Shown in pieces: positions 12,201 through 22,015 of a stretch of DNA of 64,000 nt. The stretch spans positions 5,208,001-5,272,000 of the forward strand of contig OX579633.1 of assembly GCA_951230915.1 (NCBI GenBank), read 5' to 3'. This DNA comes from Antitrichia curtipendula (taxonomy: Eukaryota; Streptophyta; Bryopsida; Hypnales; Leucodontaceae). Position 1 is the first letter of the stretch. Each line of letters begins with the position of its first letter. Made by a program: the position numbers and the translations under genes. The notes below the pieces were generated by a model. That model had not been told where the DNA came from, ran no database searches, and was given only the letters and a program-made list of their open reading frames with translations.

Positions 12201-15109
12201 AAAGAACTTGATGAAATGTTTGTTCTATTACCGAGGGTGGATAATAAAATGCCCACATCCATCCACTTCAATGGTGATTTTCCCAACTTATTGCTCAAAA
12301 TTCTTTTAAATTTGTTAAATTCATTTTGTTTATATTTCTTTGTCAATCCAAAAAAAACTCAAATATTTTGGATACTCCACTACATAAAATTTTGGATATA
12401 CTACTCTATAGAATTTTGAATTAAAGCCCTTGCTCCTATTGGACAAATCATTCCAATAGTTTTAGTCAACTTTGATCACCATAATCTTATGATAGTATTG
12501 TTGGATCTTAATTCTTCACTGCTCATGCTCTAATACATTGGGGTAACCATTTTTATGGACCCACTTACAAATTGGTCTTAGGAATTAGATTTCAGGGAAT
12601 CACCTTGGCCTAACTGTATCGATTGAATAATGATTTCCAAGCAAGGTCATAGGAACAAACAATGCAGATCTCCATCGGTTTGATCTTTAGAAATTAGCAA
12701 GCGATTGAGATGCAAGTTGGAATTGGGCCAGCTTGCGGTACTTGATTTTTTGCTTTGGTATTTGTGCCATCTGAATCAATCCACAAAACAGAGCCAAAAT
12801 TTATAGATATATTAGCGCTATAAGGTGATCTTTGACTGTGCAAAATTTGACGAGCAATCAAGCAACTAAAATCTCCTTTTGTAAGGAAGAATGTACGAGG
12901 GCATGAGACTCTGTGGAGACTAGGCACCGAAACAAACCGAATACCATGGCAATGGTGACTGGCTGTTTAGATACACACAATAGGGGAATAGGTTATACTA
13001 TACCTACACAATATATAAAATATGAATTCCTACAAAGACCATCCAATTTGTAATCAATTTGGTTATCTGGTGTTAATTGCTTTATGTTTAGTAAAAACAA
13101 ATTCATCAAATTGAAATTGCACCAGACGGAGGTCATATCCATTACGTATAGTAGAAACAAGCCAAAGGGGGATACTCAAGAATTTGCACATAATTGCTCA
13201 AACAACTTCAAAAATTTGAAAAGAGGTTATGTGAACATGAGGTATTGACCAAACACTATTGATAATTCTGAAAATGATTCCATAAATATAGAGATTCTTT
13301 TCTAGAACTAGAAACTGCAAAATTGATCCTAGACACAGAATCAACCAAGTAAAAGTACAAAATTTATTAAAAGTAAGATAGAACCCACAAAATCAACTAA
13401 ATAAACCTGAAAATTTTGCAACCAGAAGCTAAGATATAGAATTGAGTATCCTAAACTTGACAAATACAAAAGCAACCCCACTAATAAAGAATTGACCAGG
13501 GAAGAACAAAACTTTCAAAAACCAATACAAAGTCAAGGAAACAAAATTGGTGATTTCAAATCAACGACCACAAACACAAAATCAACCACACTCAAACTCA
13601 AAATTCCACAAGCGACTCCACAACCTGAAAATCGGCAAAACTACAAGACTCCTTCACCACTAGCATCCAAAGTCCAATGGTAAGGCACCAACAAACACTG
13701 GTCATATTCAGAAAACTACCATGTCTGATTTTAGACCTCCGCCGAAACAATTGGTTCAAACTGAAAAGGTATTTGCTCAAAGCCACCGAAAACAACAAAC
13801 TCGCATCCATAGCTGAATCCTAATTTGGTACGTAAAAGAGATTCTTTAATTTCCTCCATGTAAAAAGCATAAAAACTCTTAAACAAATTCTCACTGGCCA
13901 ATTTTGGGCTTGTTTTGTAAGGGGTTGATGAAGCTATATGGTGTAGTACAAAACTTTAATCTTATTTTAAGATCCTATGATTAATTGTTGATTTATATAA
14001 TGACAAATAAATTCCAAAAGTATTTGGGTGCAATAGATATTTGTTGACCACTAATGATTAACCACATCTCTATACTTTTAGAATGTTATATAACTTCATA
14101 CTTTCAATTTTTGTATGCTAGTAGCTTCTAGTAAAATTACAAAGCATGGTTGTTGGAATAAACAAAGAGTTCCCTCAGATTCTCAAAGAGAAGAGAGGGT
14201 GTGATAGTAGAGAAGGAGTGATTAGCATTTTGTTTTGAGCGAAAATTTACATAGCCCGCCAAAACTTGGGCTCTCTATTATCATCCCTCCAAAAACTAAC
14301 CTATACAGCAAAGTCGACCAGCTAACACACGACCAAAAAACACCCCTCGATGTGATAGTAGAGAAGGTGATACTACAGAGGTCGGGTGACCATTGCATCT
14401 ACAAGTGAATCCATGAACTTTTTATCCTAGTTTTTAGGGGTGAGGTCGGTGTTTTCAAGATGGTCCAAGAATTTTTATATGTGAATAGGGCCTGAATACC
14501 GTATCAGATTTCCATTCCAAATATCAAACTACAGTATTTAGCTTGTCAGTTCAGTTTTTAATACTGGCTGGCTTCTGGAATACAAATTTCTAAAATTATA
14601 CGGTTTAGGACAAACTTAGATACTTGGAATACTCTTTTTTACAAAACGGAAAGAAAACCGAATGCTGGTTGTCATTTTTTTTAACAACTCTTTCAGTTGT
14701 CTTTTATCTTTGCAATGAATTATACTTTATCTCTTGCACCCAATAAAGAAAAAATACTGAAATACTGAATTCTCACGTCATTGGCTGACATACACGGCTT
14801 TCTCCATCTACCACTTTTCCCTGAAAATTTTCAATCCCCTTTCACACCGGCACCGTCCATCCCTGTCTCCACTTGCCTCAAAGCAGAGACTAAAGTGTAC
14901 ACCCTCGCTACATTCTAAATGGCTTTCAGTGTTCATTTATGTGCAGCTGCTTTGAACCACTTCTCACTCTTCTTGTCGCCGTTTCTGCAGTTCTTATAAT
15001 TTGCTCTCAAGCGCCCTTGTTATCGTCATCCAGAGCATTTTTAATTCACTTTTCTGTTTTGTAAAGAGCTTTCTTCGTTTGGATTGTTGTTGTTTGTGGA
15101 GTACGAGCG
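12201..15109. other. Intergenic AT-rich DNA, ending in the GPX promoter and leader
   Basis: No gene or clear repeat was recognised from 12.2 to about 14.7 kb; the short open frames at 12216, 12694, 13492 and 13598 show no family features. The last 300-400 bases become pyrimidine- and C-richer (CTTTCTCC, CACCGGCACCGTCC, CTTCTCACTCTTCTTGTCGCC) and probably hold the promoter and 5' leader of the GPX gene that starts at 15110. No unambiguous TATA box was chosen. Confidence 0.4.
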
Positions 15110-15604
15110 ATGGCGACGTCGGGGAAGAGCGCGAGCTCGGTTTATGACTTTGTTGTGAAGGATATTCAAGGGAACAATGTGGAGCGGGGGAAGGTGCTAC
15201 TGATCGTGAACGTGGCGTCGCAGTGCGGGCTGACCACCACGAATTACACGGAGCTGGCCGAACTCTACAGCAAGTACAAGGGCCGGGAGTTCAAGGTTTT
15301 GGCGATTTTTTGCAATCAATTCGGAGGGCAGGAGCCGGGGACAAACGAGCAGATCCAGGAGTTCGCGTGCACACGGTTCAAAGCAAAGTATCCAATCTTT
15401 GATAAGATCAATGTGAACGGCGCCGAGGTAGCGCCACTATACAAGTACTTGAAGTTGCAGAAAGGCAGATGGTTAGGGGATAACATCAAGTGGAATTTTG
15501 CCAAGTTTCTGGTTGACAAGAACGAAAATGTTGTTGACCGGTATGCACCAACCACTCCTCCTTCAAAGATAGAGAAGTCTATCGACAAGTATTTGAGCAC
15601 TTAG
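15110..15604 (+). CDS. GPX: Glutathione peroxidase-like thiol peroxidase, intronless
   Basis: The 164-residue product is typical of plant GPX-type enzymes, which reduce hydrogen and lipid peroxides with thioredoxin as usual donor. The motifs are NVASQCGLT with peroxidatic Cys39, [10 protein letters not shown] (Cys68, Gln74), FACTRFK with resolving Cys87, and [10 protein letters not shown] (Trp128, Asn129), so the Cys-Gln-Trp-Asn catalytic set is complete. There is no N-terminal transit or signal peptide, so it is probably cytosolic. The start ATG sits in GCGATGGCG, a good plant context. Two oddities are visible. The loop before GKVLLIVN is about four residues shorter than in typical plant GPX, and the usual FPCNQF reads IFCNQF. 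Plant GPX genes normally contain several introns; this copy has none, suggesting a retrocopy. The frame is open throughout, so it may still be functional. Confidence 0.88.
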   Translation: MATSGKSASSVYDFVVKDIQGNNVERGKVLLIVNVASQCGLTTTNYTELAELYSKYKGREFKVLAIFCNQFGGQEPGTNEQIQEFACTRFKAKYPIFDKINVNGAEVAPLYKYLKLQKGRWLGDNIKWNFAKFLVDKNENVVDRYAPTTPPSKIEKSIDKYLST

Positions 15605-16330
15605 GTGTTGGTAGTTTGGTTGCTGTTAGCTTAGAGGAGGTTAATTGTTTCCGTCCGAATTTGGATTGGCGATATGTGTCGAGGAGTGTGGTGTTTGGTA
15701 ATGAAATTTGGAATTTAATTTCACCGACCATCTCTCCTACGAAGATAGAGAAATATGTTGAAAAACAATTGAGTAGTTAGGTTGTTCATTGCTGCAGTTC
15801 TACAATATCTGTTGTTGTATGGCGGAAATTCCGTCCGTCCTTTTACTTGTAAATTGGAGTGATATTTGCAAAAATTTCGAAGTTTCACCGACCACCCCCA
15901 CTGCGAAGATAGAGAAGTCGAACTGAAGTCTATTGATATGTAGTTGAGCAGTAAGCCAGGTTGTTGCTGCAGTCCTGTTAATGTTAGTTTAGCTTCCGTC
16001 CCTAATTGTAAATCGGAGTGTGATGTTTGCAATACTATTCGAAGTTTCACCGACCTCCTCTCCTTCTACGATAGAGAAGCTTATTGAAAAGCCAGGAAGC
16101 ATTGAGGTGGAAGTTCTTTATTTTGAGGAATTGCTTGGAACCGTCATATTTTGTTATTGAAGATCGGAGTGCAGCCGAATGTGGAGTTTCATCGACTTCT
16201 AATATGGAGAAGCCTCTTGAAAAGCATTTTAGTAGGTAGGTGCTCCAGTTTGATTGTTGTCAGTTTAGAGGAATTGAAATTGCTTTCGTCCTACTTTTTA
16301 CTAAAGTTCGGAGTACGACTCTTGGAAACA
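15550..16330 (+). repeat. Tandem decayed copies of the GPX 3' end (last codons plus 3' UTR)
   Basis: The GPX terminus (ACTCCTCCTTCAAAGATAG, then AGAAG, with stop at 15604) is followed by at least four decayed copies. Each starts with TTTCACCGACC(A/T)CC or TTTCATCGACTTC and contains (C/T)GAAGATAGAGAAG or a close variant, a TTGA(A/G)AA phrase, a TAG, GGTTGTT or GCTGCAGT, TTCCGTCC and (A/T)CGGAGTG. They start near 15720, 15885, 16045 and 16188, giving units of about 145-165 bp. Only the first carries the functional stop. The array looks like repeated slippage or unequal exchange of the gene's 3' exon and UTR. Confidence 0.75.
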
Positions 16331-16750
16331 AAATTCAAAGCTTCAGGCTGGGTTTCGTAGACGTTTCAAGCACAGGTGTACGTACATGCGTAAACATGGA
16401 TATTAACTTCGTGAGTGCTTTAGTTGGACAAGCGAGAGCTATGCGCACTAAATACATGTCCGCTTAGTGCAAAAGTCTTCAATCTTCACATGTCTTGCAA
16501 GGTTGCATAGCTTTTCAATTGAAAGGTGGATGCTGTAGATCGCACTTATTAGGAGGCAGATGAAGTGCTCTTCTATTGTATTTGTGTGAGCCGTGAGAAG
16601 ACGTTGTTTCTAACGAGAATAAAGAAATTGGAAGTGGTGCCTACCTCCCAAAAGGCGCCAGTCGTGCCAGTGCTGGGGTTTGATGGTGGGGCATGGAGAA
16701 CCTTTTAAGGTACGTTAGCTTAGAATGTGCTAGAATTGTTTCCCTTTTTA
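16331..16750. other. Intergenic, no gene recognised
   Basis: This is moderately G+C-rich DNA between the GPX tail repeats and a MITE. The short open frame at 16240-16467 overlaps the tail repeats and shows no family features. Confidence 0.4.
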
Positions 16751-17018
16751 GAGTAACCCCAATTGCTCAGCAAATGGAGCAAAGCAGGGAAGTCGCAGGC
16801 AAAGGTTCAAAAAATTGCCCCACAGCGGTTCAACAAATGGCTCAAAAATGGCCGGCCAAGGAATAATTTGATGAGTGGCCGGCCAAATGGTAGAGCTTGC
16901 TTGTGGCTCGGTATGGGTCTCTTTTGTAACTTTCAATGCACTTTAGGACATGCATGGTCGGTTTAAGCAATTGCCAATTTGATGAGTGCCTTCCCTGACT
17001 TTAGTTGTGGGGATGCTC
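16751..17018. mobile_element. PIF/Harbinger-like MITE, 268 bp, TTA target duplication
   Basis: TTA (16748-16750) precedes GAGTAACCCCAATTG, and the right end is CAACT complement-paired as AGTTGTGGGGATGCTC followed by TTA (17019-17021). The ends are imperfect inverted repeats of the GAGCATCCCCA type also seen at 27436-27758. The interior contains two copies of TGGCCGGCCAA. It is noncoding. Confidence 0.65.
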
Positions 17019-17144
17019 TTAGTTAGGAAGAAGCCCTGTCTTTGGAAATTAATTATTCAATACAGTTTTCTATATCCAAACAAGGTGGCTTTGAGTGCAG
17101 ACATCTGTTGTCGGTAAGACTCTCAAACTCATTATGATGTTTAA

Positions 17145-18067
17145 CCCTTAAAGGTTGGACTATGTTTTCACCCAAAACACTCTAAAATTGCCATTTCTAA
17201 TATAAGCATTAAATTTTGGATAATAACATTTTTGGGCACATGTAACCGTAGGATCTTGCAATGAACTAGTTTATGAAGATGTGGTAAAAAATTCAAATTT
17301 TCCACTGTGTAGATTGCAAGATATTAGCATTTGAAGTGACAAAAAACCTTTTTTATCCTTGCAAAAAACCAAACAGATGCACTTCACAAGTTCACATCTG
17401 TATGAAAAAATGTCCAAAATGGGTGTAATTCTTTGAATTCATTTGTCAAGGTAAGTTGGCTACATGCTTAAGAATTTTCAGATCATTTGGAATTGTGCAA
17501 CTTATAGGAAAATAATATTACGTAGAAAAAAGTAGAGAGTGATTCAAAATTTTAAATTGTTAACAATTTAGTTAATTCCAATCCAAATGGTTGTAGTGAT
17601 GCGATAATCAATCTACACCTTGCGTTTTTATTTTCTTACAAAACATTGAAAATTGGATTAAATAAAGGACTTCGAAGTTTATTTTAGGGTAGAGATTCCA
17701 TAATTACCCACAAACTATCCACAACTAAAATTCCTCATAACTTTCATTTCATAAATCAAAATGAAATGATTCAAAACTTTGTGTATACAAATCTAGAGAA
17801 CCAATTTCAAATTTTTATTTCTCAAAAAATGATTTTTAGAGAAGTTTTTTTTGTTGCACGGGCTGCCTACCGAATAATAAAAACTACATATCATACCATA
17901 ACTTTTTAACCATGTGACCAAATTTATGAAAACTGTTCGACCTTAAAGCTATTCTTTGTGAAAATGTTGTGTGAAGATTTTAAAGAAAAAAAGTAAAATC
18001 TCCATTTGTAGTGAGTTGCCCAAAATTGCTATGTTGCCAAAAATAACACCATTTGGTCCTTTAGGGG
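17145..18067 (-). mobile_element. TTAA-flanked nonautonomous element (family A copy 2), piggyBac-like MITE
   Basis: TTAA (17141-17144) precedes CCCTTAAAGGTTGGAC. The right end is GGTCCTTTAGGGG followed by TTAC (18068-18071), one base from TTAA. The ends form an inverted repeat CCC(T/C)TAAAGG. The interior resembles 35935-36722 in opposite orientation, including the phrase around GATGCACTTCACAAGTTCACAT. There is no ORF. The TTAA target and CCC start are the hallmarks of piggyBac elements, but no transposase is present to confirm. Confidence 0.65.
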
Positions 18068-18259
18068 TTACCTTAGACTTTAGACGTTAGAGCAGCCCCA
18101 TAGCAACTCAAATGAAAAAAATTTAAACTATAAAGTGCTTCAAAACATGCATACAAACTTATTGGTGAGAAAAAGTATCATTCAAATGACTCATTGTGTT
18201 TGCAAAATGGCTTTGAAATGTCAAAAAAATTGCCAAAAGAGTAGCAAAAAACACATCTA

Positions 18260-18775
18260 AGGTTGATCACTCATATCTTCTTGGACTGATATGAAATTTT
18301 TACTATACAAACTAGACTGGTATGCTCAACTTTTTGTAAAAGAAATATTAGAATCGGACACTATATGAAGAATATACAAGCTGCCGAAGTTCACTATGAC
18401 CCAAAATTTTCGAATTTCAAAATTCGAATTGCTCTCAACCATTCAAAGCAACATAGATTGACATGAAGTTTTTCCTACAATAACTAGATTTCAAGTGGAA
18501 CAAAACCCAACAAATTTTATTGAAAACAAAAACTGGATGAAGGAGATACAATCCCCCGAAGTTGCAGCCATAACATGTAGTTTAGTGAACTCAAATTGAA
18601 CCCGTGAAGTTCAAATGTCTATTAAAAAATCTATACATCTTGGATTGATTTGAAAATTTTACTACACAACTTAGAAGAGATAGTGCACATTTAACAATAG
18701 GTTTTATTGAATTTGAACGTTGGATGGAAAAGTTATAGCACTTTGAATTGGACCTCTAGACTTGTGAGGACGCTT
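18260..18775. repeat. Diverged tandem repeat, about three units of 170-185 bp
   Basis: The phrase (C/T)TTGGA(C/T)TGAT(A/T)TGAAA(A/T)TTTTACTA(T/C)A(C)AA near 18280 and 18640, with a weaker match ATTGACATGAAGTTTTTCCTACAA near 18455, marks repeat starts. A second shared phrase, GATGAAG(G/A)A(G/T)ATACAA followed by GCCGAAGTT or CCCGAAGTT, recurs near 18365 and 18533. The units are strongly diverged. The size is close to nucleosome spacing, as in many satellites, but only three units are seen. Confidence 0.45.
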
Positions 18776-18783
18776 TTAGTCCC

Positions 18784-19412
18784 CTAAGGCGCTTAGAGTT
18801 ACTTTACCTTTGATATGCTTGGGCAGCCAATTGTTGCCTATTGACTTAGGGCAGTATGCTATGCAAACACTTCATTTAATTTTGGAGAACTTTTTTTGAA
18901 GTCTAGTTTTAGGATCAAAAAGTTGATTTTAAAATGAAGGATTATGATTTTTCTATTCAAGATTTAATACAAGGATACCCAATGCAATCTTGACTTCTTA
19001 TAGTATTGGGGACTCTTGGAAATGAGCCTCAAATGCATTAGATCTTGGAGAAAAAACCACATTAGAAATTCATTTAAGAAAATTGTAGAATAGATTTTGA
19101 AAAACCGTAAATTGATTGGAGTTGTGCATGCTAGGCCCTATAACCTCGTATTTTCTTAATGACCAACTTTTTAGAATTGACATGCAAAAAGAGGATTGAT
19201 AGTTTTAACACCCTCATGATTAAATATTATAATCTTTCAATCTGTAAGTGATATTGTTATGTTTTCTTTTCCTACATGATCTCTAACAATTTAGTTTGAA
19301 TTTGTATAGTTACAATTCAAAAGAAATTGGTACAACTTATGAAAATGTTGACTTTTTGTTCAATTTAGAGCAAATTTTAAGAAGCTTTGAACAGGCCTCG
19401 GGCATTTAGGGG
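18784..19412. mobile_element. Possible TTAA-type element with right end at 19412
   Basis: The right end CATTTAGGGG is followed by TTAA (19413-19416), as in the family A elements. A candidate left end is TTAGTCCCCTAAGGCGC near 18776-18792, but its flank is not a clean TTAA. The interior is noncoding. The right end is better supported than the left. Confidence 0.35.
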
Positions 19413-19416
19413 TTAA

Positions 19417-20314
19417 AGTCATTCAATCTATAAGGTGGACATCCAATAGAACTAGGATTTATTAGTGCTTGTTTGGTAAAATTGTATAAAAATGATTTGA
19501 AATCACTAAATTTAAAATAAAATTCATTTTCAAATTTTCATTTTTGTAGTAATAAATAAGCTTACCTACTGTGATTTTTGTAAAAAAATACCAAGTTTAT
19601 GGACATATTGAAATATTTAAAGTATCCACAACAGTGTTGTATTCCCCTTTGTAAAACACAAAGGAAACATAGATATTTTTAAGAAACAGAGGTAGAGGAG
19701 CCAATCCATTGCTGATTGACATCTTATTTTTGTTCAAGTAAAGATGAACGAGTATTAATTATGGCACAATTTCCAATGCATTTGTGGCCCATTATGATTG
19801 GCTACAAGTATCAAGATATTTGTTTCAAGCCCGTGATTGGAAATAGCAAGCCCTATATCACTAGAATGGGAGGAAATGAATCTTCTACTAAAAAATTCAT
19901 AACAATTATGTTTTGAGGAAAAAAATCTAGATATTTATGGAACCCTTCCAAATTGTTTTTCTACACATAATAAAATTTCCCACTGAAGAAACCCGCCTTG
20001 CAGATAAAAATAATTGATTAAGTGATCATGAATGGGTTAGTTCTTCTAGTAGCATTGTAGGTTGTAAGTTAGTTACCCCATGGATATAGTGGTACAGTGT
20101 CATAGGTGTGTTTGCAATCACAACATAGCAGAATCAAGAGAACCAAAAAAATAAAGAAATCTTGTGCATTGAATTTGTGTGAGTAACTTAGTAACAATTT
20201 ACAAAAGGCAATGATAACAGGTCCAAGAAGCAACCTTGCAGTAATTACATGCCACAAGTTCTATGAATGTTCTATGATGTAAGGTAGATCGCAGACACTC
20301 CAATATAGTTACTA
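19417..20314. other. Intergenic AT-rich DNA, nothing recognised
   Basis: No gene, RNA or clear repeat was identified. A short open frame at 19716-19916 has no recognisable features. Confidence 0.4.
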
Positions 20315-21715
20315 CACTAATGGATCCTTTATACCCCCAAAGAAACACGAGGATGGCCATTGAATACGTGAAAAAGCGGGATATGGCATATACAATCCTT
20401 CCAAGGAAGAAATCCAAATATCCAAACGACTACCAAGTCTACAAACCAGTTTAGAGCCGAGTTAATGGCTATATACAAAGCACTCCGTATAATCACCACT
20501 AAATATCCACATGAACCAGCACACATATTCACCGATTGTCTAAATTGTTTGTATGTACTCAACACACAGCTAAAACACTCTACACTACATCGTAACCATG
20601 CAGACAAAACCATATTAGAATCCATGGTAGACATGCTACAAAGCCGAACACAACCTACAACAATGTACAAAATTAAAGCACACATTAATATTGAAGGAAA
20701 CAAAGAAGCGGACAAACTCGCTAAAAACGGTACTACAGAAGAATACAAATTTGCCTCAAAACCACACAAATTTGCACACACTATGCCATTTTACTACCAA
20801 AAAGACAAATGGCCAGGCCCAACCCAAAGACATGATAAAGGCCCTGTTCGATGCCTCCAAACATATATCACCAATTAAAATTGTGATAAAAATTTGGATA
20901 TACTAGCACAACGATTTTCCAACATTAGCAAATGGACTCTTAATCCTGATATAAATAATTACCTATCGAATGAATTTTGGTCTAATTTTGAGATCACAGA
21001 TTCACAAGAAACAAGCTTATTAAAATTCCGCACCGGCCAGTATATGGGAAATGCTAGAAAACAACTATTTTTTGGCATAGAGCGATTCCCATCCATTACA
21101 TGCTCCATATGTAACTCATATGATGTAGATACATGGCTATATGTACTCCTTAAATGCAACCAACACCATATTCACGCCCTCAGAATCAAAAGACATAACA
21201 AAGCAGTATGGAAACTCAGAAAGCTAATCTTATCTATTGTAAGAACTAGAAACTACACTCTCATGAACGCAGGAACATTCAACAACAATCCACAAGAAAA
21301 TACAGTCCTATCATAGTTGCTACCTTGTTCTTGCAAAAGACAAAGGTGTCACTGCAACTCTAGATTTAAACCAGATATCCTCTGGGTTTAAGGACTTCCC
21401 TACCAAAACAACCCACCAAACACCCCAGACAGTAATCTCACAATACAATTTATCAAATTCACATATTCAAACGACAAATTCTCTCAAGTAACAATAGATA
21501 ATAAAATCCAAAAATACCAACCACTAATAAATAGTATCATTGCTCAAGGGTGGAAAGTAGACCCACTAATTGTCATTACATCAGGAGCTAGAGGAACAAC
21601 ACATATCCCATCGAAAAAATTCCTTCAAACCAAACTCAAATTATCTGACATTGCTTTAAAACAAACTTTCAAAGCAATCAACACCATTGCCATCCAATAT
21701 GCCGGATCAATCATA
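20315..21715 (+). pseudogene. LINE (non-LTR retrotransposon) 3' relic: RNase H and C-terminal domain
   Basis: The relic begins with YTNGSF (about 20315), the usual YTDGSF start of a LINE RNase H domain with the catalytic Asp changed to Asn. It then shows AELMAIYKALR with Glu (near 20457), IFTDCLNCLYVL with Asp (20529) and NKEADKLAKNG with Asp (20698). Next comes the zinc-binding-like segment CSICNS...LLKCNQHHIHALRIKRHNKAV (21097-21205). A conserved-looking tail with VDPLIVITSGARGTTHIPS follows (near 21560-21620), ending at a stop after TIAIQYAGSII. Frameshifts and stops occur near 20360, 20450, 20877 and 21314. The endonuclease and RT parts are missing, as usual for 5'-truncated LINE copies. 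Confidence 0.75.
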
Positions 21716-22015
21716 TAACATAAAAAAAAATAGAAAACAACCAACTACTCCCAACAGAATAAGAATTGTACACAATACAACAAAAGAAAAAGAAAAAGGG
21801 AGAAAAGGTAGTGATGAAGATCACTCTTTATTTGTGTCACATCTGAATGAAAACACTTGTCACAAGTAGGAGATGGGGCCAATTGGTTGGAACAATTTTC
21901 TTGCCTAATGTGGATTCATTAGCAACACCAAGCCATGTATATCACGCTATTGCTCAAACGAGCCTGACGCGAATCAAACCCGGACCACATAACCGTGATA
22001 CTTAGTTCTTCTCCG
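21716..22015. other. Junction region between LINE relic and ALDH7 exons, with a B-box-like motif
   Basis: There is an A-rich tail with GAAAAAGAAAAAGGG (about 21786-21800) after the LINE, then unassigned DNA. On the reverse strand GGGTTTGATTCGCG (about 21969-21982) resembles the pol III B box of tRNA-derived SINEs (GGTTCGANTCC), but I found no matching A box, so no SINE is claimed. The normal preceding ALDH7 coding sequence is absent here. The inferred rearrangement breakpoint is in this stretch. Confidence 0.35.

Noticed and set aside
12694..12927. Reverse-strand 77-residue open frame with Cys and Trp residues as a gene fragment
   Set aside because: No family wording could be recognised and no neighbouring exon continues it.
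20069..20781. Reverse-strand open frames rich in Cys and hydrophobic residues
   Set aside because: Antisense of the LINE RNase H relic.
21960..22000. tRNA gene or tRNA-derived SINE on the reverse strand
   Set aside because: Only a B-box-like stretch is present; there is no A box, cloverleaf or second copy.
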